Assembly (NCBI RefSeq): GCF_900520355.1
Contig: NZ_LS999521.1
Span: 1,984,001 to 2,048,000 of the forward strand
Length of the DNA: 64,000 nt
Direction of reading: 5' to 3'
DNA from: Acinetobacter calcoaceticus
Lineage (GTDB): Bacteria; Pseudomonadota; Gammaproteobacteria; Pseudomonadales; Moraxellaceae
The first letter of the stretch is position 1, and each line of letters starts with the position of its first letter. The notes beneath the pieces are model-generated. The model was given only the letters and a program-made list of their open reading frames with translations. It searched no databases and was not told where the DNA came from. The translations under genes and the position numbers were made by a program. Positions 35,395-43,651 of this stretch are shown in pieces.

Positions 35395-37128
35395 TTAGTC
35401 TGTAAGAGCAACATCTTTTTGAATGCGTAAACGGTCATAAGACATAGCTTCATCTTGATTAATCGGAACCACATAAGGCTCAATTGTTTTTTTGAAACTG
35501 GTCATGTTGCCGTTTTCATCTTTTTTCAAATGTGCATGACAGAACCATTCCGAGTTATTCTTCTGAGGAAAATCTGCACGATAGTGATAAAGGCCCCAAC
35601 GGCTTTCTTGTCTAAACAATGAGGCTCTGGCCGCCATTTCTGCGCAGTCTCGAATAAAAGATACTTCAGCGGCGCGCATGAGTTCATGCGGGTTTTGTGC
35701 AGAAATTCGGGCAATATCCTGTTTTATTTCTTCAAAGCGTTTAAGCCCAATTTCCATTTTTTGGCGCGTTTTAGGTGGCTGCAAATAGTCATTTACAAAA
35801 CGGCGCAACTTATATTCCACTTGTTCGGCTGGTAAACCTTCAACGCAATTAAGTGGAGCAAAGATTCGTGCTTTCTCTGCCTCTATTTCAGTTTGGTTCA
35901 ATTCACTATCTAGAGTTTCGCTCACATATTGTGCTGCGTTTACTCCAGCAAACCAGCCATAGGTAAATGCACCAAGCATATAGTTATGTGGTACGGCAGC
36001 CATGTCTCCTGCACTATATAAACCTTTAACTGATGTTTCTGCTTTTTCATTTACCCATACACCAGAAGCACTGTGTCCACTGCAAAAACCTATTTCTGAA
36101 ATATGCATTTCCACCATATCTTGACGATAATTGGTACCTCGGCCTTCATGAAAACGTCCGCGACTTGGGCGCTCATTGGTATGTAAAATCTCCTCAATAG
36201 TTTGAATCGTTTCTTCAGCCAGATGATCTACCTTTAAATAAACTGGACCATTACCACTTTCCAGCTCTTGGTAAAATTCCCACATCATTTGACCACTCCA
36301 GTAGTCACATTCAATGAAACGTTCACCTTTACTGTTGGCGGTATATCCACCCAATGGGCCTGTGACATAGGCACAAGCTGGACCGTTATAGTCTTTAATC
36401 AGCGGATTAATCTGAAAGCATTCTAAATTGGCAAGTTCTGCACCTGCATGGTATGCCATGGCATAACCATCGCCTGCATTGGTTGGGTTTTCATAAGTTC
36501 CCATTAAATAGCCTGAAGTTGGTAAACCTAAACGCCCTGCTGCACCACAACATAAAATGGCAGCTTTAGTTTTAATGACATAAAAATCACCACTACGGCA
36601 GTCAAAGCCAAGTACACCATTGATTGCACCCTGCTCATTTTTTAAAAGCTTCGTAGTCACAATTCGGTTGTTAATTTTAACTTGAGCACGCTTTAACTGA
36701 CGATATAAAACCTTTTTTACATCATGGCCTTCAGGCATTGGTAAAACATATGCGCCCATGTGATGTACTTTTTTTACAGCAAACTCACCCGTTTCATCTT
36801 TTTCAAATTTAATGCCCCATTGATCAAGTTGTTGAATGGTTTTAAAACTGTGTTTGGCATATGCATATACAGTTGTCTGGTTAACCACTCCATCGTTGGC
36901 AATCGTAATTTCTTTGGTGTATTGCTCTGGTGTTGCGTACCCCGGAATAATGGCATTATTAAGCCCGTCCATACCCATTGAAATAGCACCACTACGCTTT
37001 ACGTTAGCTTTTTCAATCAGTAAAACTTTTAGATTGGGGTTTTCCTGTTTTGCTTTAATTGCTGCCATTGGCCCAGCAGTTCCACCACCAATAACGACAA
37101 TGTCATATTCAAGATATTTAGTTTCCAT
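35395..37128 (-). CDS. AprA-like FAD-dependent oxidoreductase (fumarate reductase / adenylylsulfate reductase flavoprotein family)
   Basis: 577 residues. FAD motif VVIGGGTAGPMAAIKAK at 10-26, LGLPTSGYLMGTYENPTNAGDGYAMAYHAGA in the middle, and GFCSGHSASGVWVNEKAETSVKGLYSAGDMA near 340-370; the last block matches the active-site region of AprA, where a histidine binds the sulfur substrate. The start at 37128 uses AAGGA about 10 bases upstream; the longer frame to 37242 would overlap the GntR gene. It lies 31 bp after GntR and before an AprB-like ferredoxin. A sulfur-redox role is inference; the genuine substrate could be another small sulfur compound or an organic acid. Confidence 0.82.
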   Translation of the reverse strand: METKYLEYDIVVIGGGTAGPMAAIKAKQENPNLKVLLIEKANVKRSGAISMGMDGLNNAIIPGYATPEQYTKEITIANDGVVNQTTVYAYAKHSFKTIQQLDQWGIKFEKDETGEFAVKKVHHMGAYVLPMPEGHDVKKVLYRQLKRAQVKINNRIVTTKLLKNEQGAINGVLGFDCRSGDFYVIKTKAAILCCGAAGRLGLPTSGYLMGTYENPTNAGDGYAMAYHAGAELANLECFQINPLIKDYNGPACAYVTGPLGGYTANSKGERFIECDYWSGQMMWEFYQELESGNGPVYLKVDHLAEETIQTIEEILHTNERPSRGRFHEGRGTNYRQDMVEMHISEIGFCSGHSASGVWVNEKAETSVKGLYSAGDMAAVPHNYMLGAFTYGWFAGVNAAQYVSETLDSELNQTEIEAEKARIFAPLNCVEGLPAEQVEYKLRRFVNDYLQPPKTRQKMEIGLKRFEEIKQDIARISAQNPHELMRAAEVSFIRDCAEMAARASLFRQESRWGLYHYRADFPQKNNSEWFCHAHLKKDENGNMTSFKKTIEPYVVPINQDEAMSYDRLRIQKDVALTD

Positions 37129-37159
37129 GGTTGTATATTCCTTATTTTTATTTCTGTTC

Positions 37160-37903
37160 TTAACGATGAATACGTAAACGGTATTGGAACGTATCACCTG
37201 AAAAATAGAGATATTCATAGTCAATCGGTTGCCCATTTGCATCGTGGGTCAAGCGTTCTACGCGTAATATAGGTGTACCTAACTCCACTTGTAGTAAGGC
37301 CGCTAACTCTTCATCAGCTACTGTGGCATCAATGCTTAAATCAGCATGCCCCAGTGGGATACCGCACTCTTCTTCGAGGGCTTTAAAAATATCGGTAGTA
37401 CGTAAATCAATCGCTTTCTCTTTAAGTTTTAGCCCAATATGTTCTGGTAAGTAGGTCAACTCATAGGAAACCGGCTGGCGGTTTAGCAAACGAACACGTT
37501 GAATTTCATACACATTGGCTTTAACAGGTAGTTTCAATTTCGGTACGACATGCACAGGAATTTGCTTAAGCTCAGCCGAGATAACCCTGTTCAAAATTTC
37601 ATGACCCGCAGATGACATTGCTTCAGCAAAGCCTTGTAAATTTGAGATGTTCTGGAAGGTTTTTGGCTTACTTACAAAAGTTCCTTTGCCTGGAACTTTG
37701 AAAATGTAGCCCTCTAACTGTAATTGAGTTAATGCCTGACGAACTGTAATTCGACTCACACCAAACTGTTCAGCAAACTCATTTTCAGATGGAATTTGGC
37801 TAAGAACAGCATATTCACCATTTACGATTTTATTGAGAATGAGTTCCCTTAACTGATCGTAAAGAGGTTTATGATTTTTTGAATCTTGGGGGAGCTGGCT
37901 CAT
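37160..37903 (-). CDS. GntR-family regulator, HutC/UTRA type
   Basis: 247 residues. A GntR winged helix-turn-helix at about 15-80 (PLYDQLRELILNKIVNGEYAVLSQIPSENEFAEQFGVSRITVRQAL) and a UTRA ligand-binding domain at about 100-245. The start at 37903 is used; the longer frame would begin upstream with an unlikely hydrophobic N-terminus. It is the first gene on the strand ahead of the flavoprotein, and probably controls that operon. A TGTTATAACA palindrome at 37915-37924, 12 bp upstream, may be its operator. Confidence 0.85.
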   Translation of the reverse strand: MSQLPQDSKNHKPLYDQLRELILNKIVNGEYAVLSQIPSENEFAEQFGVSRITVRQALTQLQLEGYIFKVPGKGTFVSKPKTFQNISNLQGFAEAMSSAGHEILNRVISAELKQIPVHVVPKLKLPVKANVYEIQRVRLLNRQPVSYELTYLPEHIGLKLKEKAIDLRTTDIFKALEEECGIPLGHADLSIDATVADEELAALLQVELGTPILRVERLTHDANGQPIDYEYLYFSGDTFQYRLRIHR

Positions 37904-37914
37904 GCTGCACAACC

Positions 37915-37924
37915 TGTTATAACA
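37915..37924. promoter_or_regulatory. Candidate GntR operator palindrome
   Basis: TGTTATAACA is a perfect 10-bp palindrome of the GT-N4-AC type bound by some GntR regulators. It lies 12 bp before the GntR start. Short motif, so only tentative. Confidence 0.35.
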
Positions 37925-38147
37925 ACTTGAGCAAATAATGTATAAAATGTTTCTGTAGTGGAAATAATTTAAAGCGATAACTTTAGTTGAAAATATAATT
38001 TTTATTAATTTCAAAGTGTTGATATACATAAAAACGTAAGATTGAAAAAATGATCATCAAAAGTACATCTGGCTTTGCTATGCTGTTAAAAATAATTTGG
38101 CCTTTCTAAAGCAAATATTTTTATAAATTAAGTTCTATTTTAAAGAG

Positions 38148-39503
38148 ATGGATATGCTACAAAAAGAAGAAACCATCGCGGATGGGCCAGTGGAAAATAT
38201 CAGTTTCTGGCAAGCTTTTTTATTTTGGTTGAAATTGGGTTTTATTAGTTTTGGTGGACCAGCGGGACAAATCGCAGTCATGCATCAAGAACTGGTTGAG
38301 CGAAAACGCTGGATTTCTGAGAAAAGATTTTTACATGCACTTAACTACTGCATGTTACTACCTGGCCCCGAAGCACAACAATTGGCGACTTATATTGGTT
38401 GGCTCATGCATCGAACGGCGGGTGGGCTGGTTGCTGGTATTTTATTTGTATTACCCTCTTTATTCATTTTAATTGGTTTATCTTGGGTTTATATAAAATT
38501 TGGAGATGTACCTGTTATTGCTGGAATTTTCTATGGAATTAAACCAGCCGTAACTGCAATTGTATTTCATGCTACTTACCGTATAGGTAGCCGCTCTCTT
38601 AAAAATAAATTTTTATGGGGAGTTGCAATTGCTGCGTTTTTTGCCATTTTTGTTTTAAAACTTCCCTTTCCTCTTATTGTTTTATCAGCTGGTATTGCAG
38701 GCTACTTAGCCAGTAAAAAATATCCTGAGCTATTTTCTTCAGCGGCGGGTCATAAAGCCAGTCAAAAAGATTATGGCCGTGCATTTATTGATGATGATAC
38801 GCCCACGCCAGAGCACGCTAAATTCCAATGGTCGCGCTTAGCTAGACTTATTTTTGTGGCAATCACTTTATGGTTATTACCCCTCTTAGCTTTAGCTTCA
38901 TATTTTGGATGGCATCATTCTTATACTCAAATGGCATGGTTCTTCACTAAAGCAGCTTTACTTACTTTTGGTGGTGCATACGCCGTTTTACCGTATGTTT
39001 ATCAAGGTGCAGTGAATAACTTTGGTTGGCTTTCACCTACTCAAATGATTGATGGACTCGCTTTAGGTGAAACCACGCCGGGGCCACTGATTATGGTTGT
39101 TGCTTTTGTCGGTTTTTTAGGAGGTGTGAATCATGCATTACTTGGCCCAGAACATCTATTTTTTGCTGGAGCACTGGGTGCAGTCATTGTCACTTGGTTT
39201 ACTTTTCTTTTTTCATTTGTCTTTATTTTTGCTGGTGCGCCCATTATTGAATCTACCCATAATGAAATTAAATTTACGGCGCCCCTTACTGCAATTACCG
39301 CGGCTGTGGTCGGTGTGATTTTAAATCTGGCATTATTTTTCAGTTATCACGTGCTATGGCCCCAAGGTTTTTCTGGACCCTTTGATGTTGTTGCGGCTTT
39401 AATTACAGTCGCAGCATTTATTGCCTTATTCCGTTTTGAAATTAATGTGTTATACGTGATTTTTGCATCAGCACTGGTTGGATTGCTGGTTTATCTTTTA
39501 TAG
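38148..39503 (+). CDS. chrA: Chromate transporter family protein, two-domain (ChrA)
   Basis: 451 residues with two CHR domains in tandem. The first contains ISFGGPAGQIAVMHQELVE (about 35-53), the second TFGGAYAVLPYVYQ and TTPGPLIMVVAFVGFLGG (about 270-330). ChrA exports chromate (or sulfate) using the proton gradient. ATG at 38154 is a better start by distance to AAAGAG; ATG at 38148 is the alternative. It is divergent from GntR with about 240 bp between. Confidence 0.88.
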   Translation: MDMLQKEETIADGPVENISFWQAFLFWLKLGFISFGGPAGQIAVMHQELVERKRWISEKRFLHALNYCMLLPGPEAQQLATYIGWLMHRTAGGLVAGILFVLPSLFILIGLSWVYIKFGDVPVIAGIFYGIKPAVTAIVFHATYRIGSRSLKNKFLWGVAIAAFFAIFVLKLPFPLIVLSAGIAGYLASKKYPELFSSAAGHKASQKDYGRAFIDDDTPTPEHAKFQWSRLARLIFVAITLWLLPLLALASYFGWHHSYTQMAWFFTKAALLTFGGAYAVLPYVYQGAVNNFGWLSPTQMIDGLALGETTPGPLIMVVAFVGFLGGVNHALLGPEHLFFAGALGAVIVTWFTFLFSFVFIFAGAPIIESTHNEIKFTAPLTAITAAVVGVILNLALFFSYHVLWPQGFSGPFDVVAALITVAAFIALFRFEINVLYVIFASALVGLLVYLL

Positions 39504-39522
39504 AAAATTGAACATGAGTCTT

Positions 39523-40377
39523 TTAACGTAACTGTGAAGGACTCATGCCATAAAACTGTTTAAAGCGATGGCTCAAATGGCTAGCCGAACTAAAACCACA
39601 TACTAGAGCAATATCTTGTAAAGAGAAATGTGAAGATTTAATAAGTCCTTTCGCCTTCAACAACCGTCTTTGCATGACATATTGGTGAGGTGCCATATTC
39701 ATAGATTGTTTAAACATATGAGCAAAATGATATTCGCTTAAATTCACAACATTTGCTAAATCAGACAAAGTAAGTGCTTGATCTAAATGATCTTCAATCC
39801 AATCTTGAATATATTTAAGTTTATGAGGTGCAAGTCCACCTTTAATGGCAGGCTGTTGCCATTGAACATTGCTATATTTTCGAATTAAATGATTCAGCAA
39901 TAAACTGGCTGTTGTGCTCATTTGCAAATGATTTGAAGAATCTTGCCAGTCACAATCTAGCAAGAAAAACTGATATAACGCGCGAATCCGTTCGTCATCA
40001 CTAAATGTAACTTCATTAAGTTCAATTTGATTAGGTTCTTTGTCCCATATTTTTTCCGCGACATCACGCAAATGCTGGTCGGTATAATACAAGTGAACGA
40101 ATTTAAGCCCACCTCTTATATCCCAAGTCGACTCCTGATGTTCTGGCAATAAGCAAAAACGCCCCGGCCCGCCGCCATTTTTCCAGCCCACAGGTGTTTT
40201 TTGATAGCTTTCATAACCATCTTGAATATAGAGACTTAAAGTGTGGTGGTCGCTACAGACACTTACACGATCTTGTTGATTAGACCAAAATGCAAGTTGC
40301 ATATTTTCATCAAGCACCACGGTTTCGTGAAGCTTGGCTTTAGATTGCTGTAGCTGTTCTAAAGTTTGATAGGCCAT
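39523..40377 (-). CDS. AraC-family transcriptional regulator
   Basis: 284 residues, an N-terminal cupin-type domain and a C-terminal double helix-turn-helix (SDLANVVNLSEYHFAHMFKQSMNMAPHQYVMQRRLLKAK and LQDIALVCGFSSASHLSHRFKQFYGMSPS, about 190-284). It is divergent from the EamA exporter gene with 166 bp between, and so probably regulates it. Convergent with the chromate gene. Effector unknown. Confidence 0.82.
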   Translation of the reverse strand: MAYQTLEQLQQSKAKLHETVVLDENMQLAFWSNQQDRVSVCSDHHTLSLYIQDGYESYQKTPVGWKNGGGPGRFCLLPEHQESTWDIRGGLKFVHLYYTDQHLRDVAEKIWDKEPNQIELNEVTFSDDERIRALYQFFLLDCDWQDSSNHLQMSTTASLLLNHLIRKYSNVQWQQPAIKGGLAPHKLKYIQDWIEDHLDQALTLSDLANVVNLSEYHFAHMFKQSMNMAPHQYVMQRRLLKAKGLIKSSHFSLQDIALVCGFSSASHLSHRFKQFYGMSPSQLR

Positions 40378-40543
40378 GCCAATTTAAAACGAATATCATT
40401 GAACTTAAGTTAACCATATTCAGCAAAATTGAGCTAGTTTAGATCTATAAAAAACGCAAGATCTTGCATGTACAACACAAGAATATATACGTGAAAAATG
40501 AAACATTCCTCGATACTTAAGCTTGGTAATCGAGGATGAATTT

Positions 40544-41461
40544 ATGAATATTTTACTCTATGTTGCAGTGGTGTTGATTTGGGGAACAACATGGATTGGA
40601 ATTGCCATTCAGAGTCATTATGCAACACCCGTCGTCGCAATTTTGTGGCGTTTTGCCATTTCGGCCTTATTACTTTGGGTAGTTTTACTATTTTCAGGAA
40701 AATTACAGCGAATTGCATTAAAAGACCATTTATTTTGTATGCTACAAGGTCTATGTGTTTTCGGCCTAAACTTTATTTGCTTTTATACCGCAGTTAAATA
40801 TGTAAACAGCGGTTTAGAGTCTGTCATTTTTTCGATGGCTGTTTTCTTTAATGCCATTAATGCCCTTATCTTTTTTAATCAAAAACCTTCACCAAATTTT
40901 GGTCCAGCTGCACTTTTAGGTTTAGGTGGCATCGTTTTACTATTTTGGCATGATCTCATAAATAGCCAGTTTAATGCTCAGTTATTATTAGGTATTGGGC
41001 TATGTGCTGTAGGCACTTACGGTTTTTCTTTAGGGAATATGATCAGTGTTAGACATCAAAAACGTGGTTTAAATATCTTTTCAACGAACTGTTATGCCAT
41101 GACATATGGTGCACTGGTGATGTTAAGTTTAGCTTTATTTACTGGTCAAAATTTAATGCCTCCAATGAATTTCCCATTTTTAAGTTCAGTACTTTACTTG
41201 GCTGTATTTGGCACAGTTATTGGGTTCTCTGCTTATTTTTCTTTAGTTGGGCGAATTGGTGCTTCAAAAGCAGCATATAGCACGTTGCTCTTCCCTTTAG
41301 TGGCTCTAACTGTTTCTACCTTCTTTGAAGGATATGAGTGGACCTTAAATGCTGTAATTGGAATTTTATTAATCTTACTTGGCAACTACTTAATGTTTAG
41401 TAAGTTTGAAATTGGAAAAAAGTTATTTAATAGTCAAAAAAATTGTGAGAAGCAGGCTTAA
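40544..41461 (+). CDS. EamA-family (DMT superfamily) membrane transporter
   Basis: 305 residues with ten predicted membrane helices made of two EamA halves (LIWGTTWIGIAIQ at the start and YLAVFGTVIGFSAYF in the second half). EamA proteins export amino acids or related metabolites. The ATG at 40544 is preferred because GAGGA is 8 bases before it; the frame start at 40523 has none. Divergent from an AraC regulator. Substrate unknown. Confidence 0.85.
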   Translation: MNILLYVAVVLIWGTTWIGIAIQSHYATPVVAILWRFAISALLLWVVLLFSGKLQRIALKDHLFCMLQGLCVFGLNFICFYTAVKYVNSGLESVIFSMAVFFNAINALIFFNQKPSPNFGPAALLGLGGIVLLFWHDLINSQFNAQLLLGIGLCAVGTYGFSLGNMISVRHQKRGLNIFSTNCYAMTYGALVMLSLALFTGQNLMPPMNFPFLSSVLYLAVFGTVIGFSAYFSLVGRIGASKAAYSTLLFPLVALTVSTFFEGYEWTLNAVIGILLILLGNYLMFSKFEIGKKLFNSQKNCEKQA

Positions 41462-41470
41462 AAGCCTGCT
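41451..41470 (+). terminator. Terminator overlapping the EamA stop codon
   Basis: Eight-bp stem AGCAGGCT/AGCCTGCT (41451-41458 with 41463-41470), 4-base loop containing the TAA stop, and a T tract after. Confidence 0.88.
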
Positions 41471-41493
41471 TTTTTTATAAATCATAATTAATT

Positions 41494-42498
41494 TTAGCAG
41501 CCCGTTTTTAGCATCAACTCAAAATCTTTTAAAGCAGCAGCTGCCGTAGCTAAAGGCGCAGATGCTCCTCCACTTACAACAAGCTCACCCATTTCTTGAG
41601 TTAACACTCGAATGCATTTATTAGAACCTTGCAGATGAGCAAAAGAATGATTTGGCGGAACTAATCTTAATTCAACACCTGTTTGAATTTGCTGATTTTC
41701 AATATGAATAAAACCCACCAGACGAGGAATTAGATCTTCTTTTTTCCAGTCACGAATATGATCGGCAGTAACATGGCTGATTCCTTGTCTTGGAATATCT
41801 TGAATTTTTATATCAGCTCCCAAAACGGTATTTGCCAATATCGTAATTTTAGCAGCCGTATCCCACCCATCTACATCAAAAGAACTATTAGGTTCGGCAA
41901 TACCTTTTGCTTGAGCTTTTTGAAGAGATTCTGCAAATGTACATTCATGTTGCAACATATCATTTAAAATAAAATTTGTAGTTCCAGTAAAAACACCTTC
42001 TATTGCTAAAATCTGACAGCCTGCTAAGTTATATTCAAACAAATCAACTGTCGGTAAAGCCGCAGCCGTCGCGCCGCTAAAAAATAATTTTTTATTGTGT
42101 TGATGTGCCAAATTAATTATTTTTTTGCCCTCTACAACTAAAGCACCTTTAGATACTGCTATCGCATTCATGTTATGTGTTAGAGCATAATTTAAATAAA
42201 ACAGGCCTTTGCCCCCTGTCACATAATCACTTGGCCCAGTCTCAATAATGACATCCGCCTGTACCTGTTCTAAAAACTTTTGCTCAGTTTGACCTGCTTG
42301 ATATTGAGTTTTATCTAGCCACTTGGCAGCTTGCAAACCGTCTTGATCAATTAAGCCGGATGATGAGTTGCAGACACCCACTAAACGAGCATCAATTTGA
42401 TATTTTTGTTTATAGTATTCAGATCGATTTAAAAGAAGCTCTGCAATTTGTTGTCCAATCCGTCCAAAACCACAAATTGCCACGTTAATTCGCTTCAT
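41494..42498 (-). CDS. Homoserine dehydrogenase-like oxidoreductase without ACT domain
   Basis: 334 residues. An N-terminal NAD(P) Rossmann motif ICGFGRIGQQIAE (about 8-20) and a catalytic domain with VFTGTTNFILNDM and PNSSFDVDGWDTAAKITILAN, typical of homoserine dehydrogenase. The regulatory ACT domain of the main Hom enzyme (about 430 residues) is missing. It may be a second, unregulated homoserine dehydrogenase, or a related enzyme of amino-acid catabolism. It sits beside an EamA exporter, which is consistent with an amino-acid link. Confidence 0.8.
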   Translation of the reverse strand: MKRINVAICGFGRIGQQIAELLLNRSEYYKQKYQIDARLVGVCNSSSGLIDQDGLQAAKWLDKTQYQAGQTEQKFLEQVQADVIIETGPSDYVTGGKGLFYLNYALTHNMNAIAVSKGALVVEGKKIINLAHQHNKKLFFSGATAAALPTVDLFEYNLAGCQILAIEGVFTGTTNFILNDMLQHECTFAESLQKAQAKGIAEPNSSFDVDGWDTAAKITILANTVLGADIKIQDIPRQGISHVTADHIRDWKKEDLIPRLVGFIHIENQQIQTGVELRLVPPNHSFAHLQGSNKCIRVLTQEMGELVVSGGASAPLATAAAALKDFELMLKTGC

Positions 42499-42609
42499 AT
42501 CGTTTTCTCAAAAAATTTAAATGGTTTAAATTCAAAAGTTTCCAAAGTTAATGTTAAGGCTTCATTTGGAAACTTGTATTTATAAAGGTGAGTTAAAATA
42601 CTATATCAC

Positions 42610-43401
42610 TTAGATATTTGTGAGATTAACAATCTTAACTACCATATAAATTGCGACAGCAAAAACCATTAAAGCAAAGACTTTTTGTACAATTGCAGCC
42701 GGAATAAAACGAATGGCTCGACGTCCGACTAACATACCGAATGCACATGCGAGTGCAAACGCACTGGTAATGCCTACTGGATAGTGAAAACCCTCTGCAA
42801 TATGCATCACAATACTCGTTCCACTAATAAGAAAAATAATCATGAGTGAGGTTGCAACAATACTATGCATGTCGAGATTAGTGACTCTTCTAAGTGCAGG
42901 TACGATCACAAAACCACCGCCAACCCCTAACATTCCCGTTAAAAGCCCAGCAATAATCCCGATGCTCGCGAGAACACTTCCCGTTTTAAAATTCCAGATG
43001 AAACGCCCCGTACTTGGGTTAACCTGACACGGTGGGTTGTGAAAATCTGATACGCGATTGCTGATGAGTCGATAGCCTACTGTAAACATAACTAAGCTAA
43101 ACATGAGCATGAGCCAAATAGGAGAAATCGTGTTGGCTATTAAAATTCCGATATGTGCCATAGGTGCGCCAATAAGGGCGATCCAGATTGCAGCACGATA
43201 ACGAACCATCTTTTTAAATAGCCCTTCAATCGTTCCAATCAGTGTAGACAGCGCAACTGCCAATAAACCAATTGGTGCTGCTTGAGCCACGCTCCAGCCT
43301 TGACTGGTCATTAGTGCAGGTACAGCAAGAATGCCACCACCCGCTCCTGTAAGACCAAGTAAAAAGCCAATCACAATGCCTTCAACGACAAGTAATAACA
43401 T
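42610..43401 (-). CDS. TauE/SafE-family sulfite/anion exporter of the sulfide-oxidation locus
   Basis: 263 residues with about eight membrane helices and the TauE motif GLTGAGGGILAVPAL near 15-30, repeated as GMLGVGGGFVIVPAL near 158-172. The family exports sulfite or organosulfur acids. Downstream of the sulfide oxidation pair on the same strand, it may export sulfite made by the persulfide dioxygenase. A 250-bp intergenic region with hairpins separates it from the preceding gene. Confidence 0.85.
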   Translation of the reverse strand: MLLLVVEGIVIGFLLGLTGAGGGILAVPALMTSQGWSVAQAAPIGLLAVALSTLIGTIEGLFKKMVRYRAAIWIALIGAPMAHIGILIANTISPIWLMLMFSLVMFTVGYRLISNRVSDFHNPPCQVNPSTGRFIWNFKTGSVLASIGIIAGLLTGMLGVGGGFVIVPALRRVTNLDMHSIVATSLMIIFLISGTSIVMHIAEGFHYPVGITSAFALACAFGMLVGRRAIRFIPAAIVQKVFALMVFAVAIYMVVKIVNLTNI

Positions 43402-43509
43402 ATCAGAAGCCTAAAATTTCATGTTTTGCATTTGCAGTGAACTGCTGTAATTGATGTGGTAAAGTTATTCCTCTCTGCAAGGTTTTAACCACCTTTCAGG
43501 GTAAATCTT

Positions 43510-43651
43510 TGTTGAACTATTCCACTTGAGTACAGCTTTCGCCTTCTTTCGAAGCTTCAATCGCTTCTCAGAGTAAAGCGTTGCTTTACTTATCCTCTTA
43601 ACTCGAGCACAGCTCTCGACTTGCGCTCGGGTAAAGATTATTAATCTTTAC
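43510..43651. repeat. Degenerate structured repeat with two hairpins
   Basis: Two perfect hairpins, GTAAAGC-GTT-GCTTTAC (43573-43589) and GTAAAGATTA-T-TAATCTTTAC (43631-43651), are each followed by the same TTATCCTC. Two related blocks also precede them (ACTTGAGTACAGCTTTCG and ACTCGAGCACAGCTCTCG). No T-tract follows, so these are not standard terminators. Together they look like a degraded tandem of an intergenic repeat. Confidence 0.6.

Noticed and set aside
37129..37242. Longer N-terminus for the AprA-like flavoprotein
   Set aside because: It would overlap the GntR gene by 83 bp and add a non-homologous leader; the Met before the FAD motif has a ribosome site.
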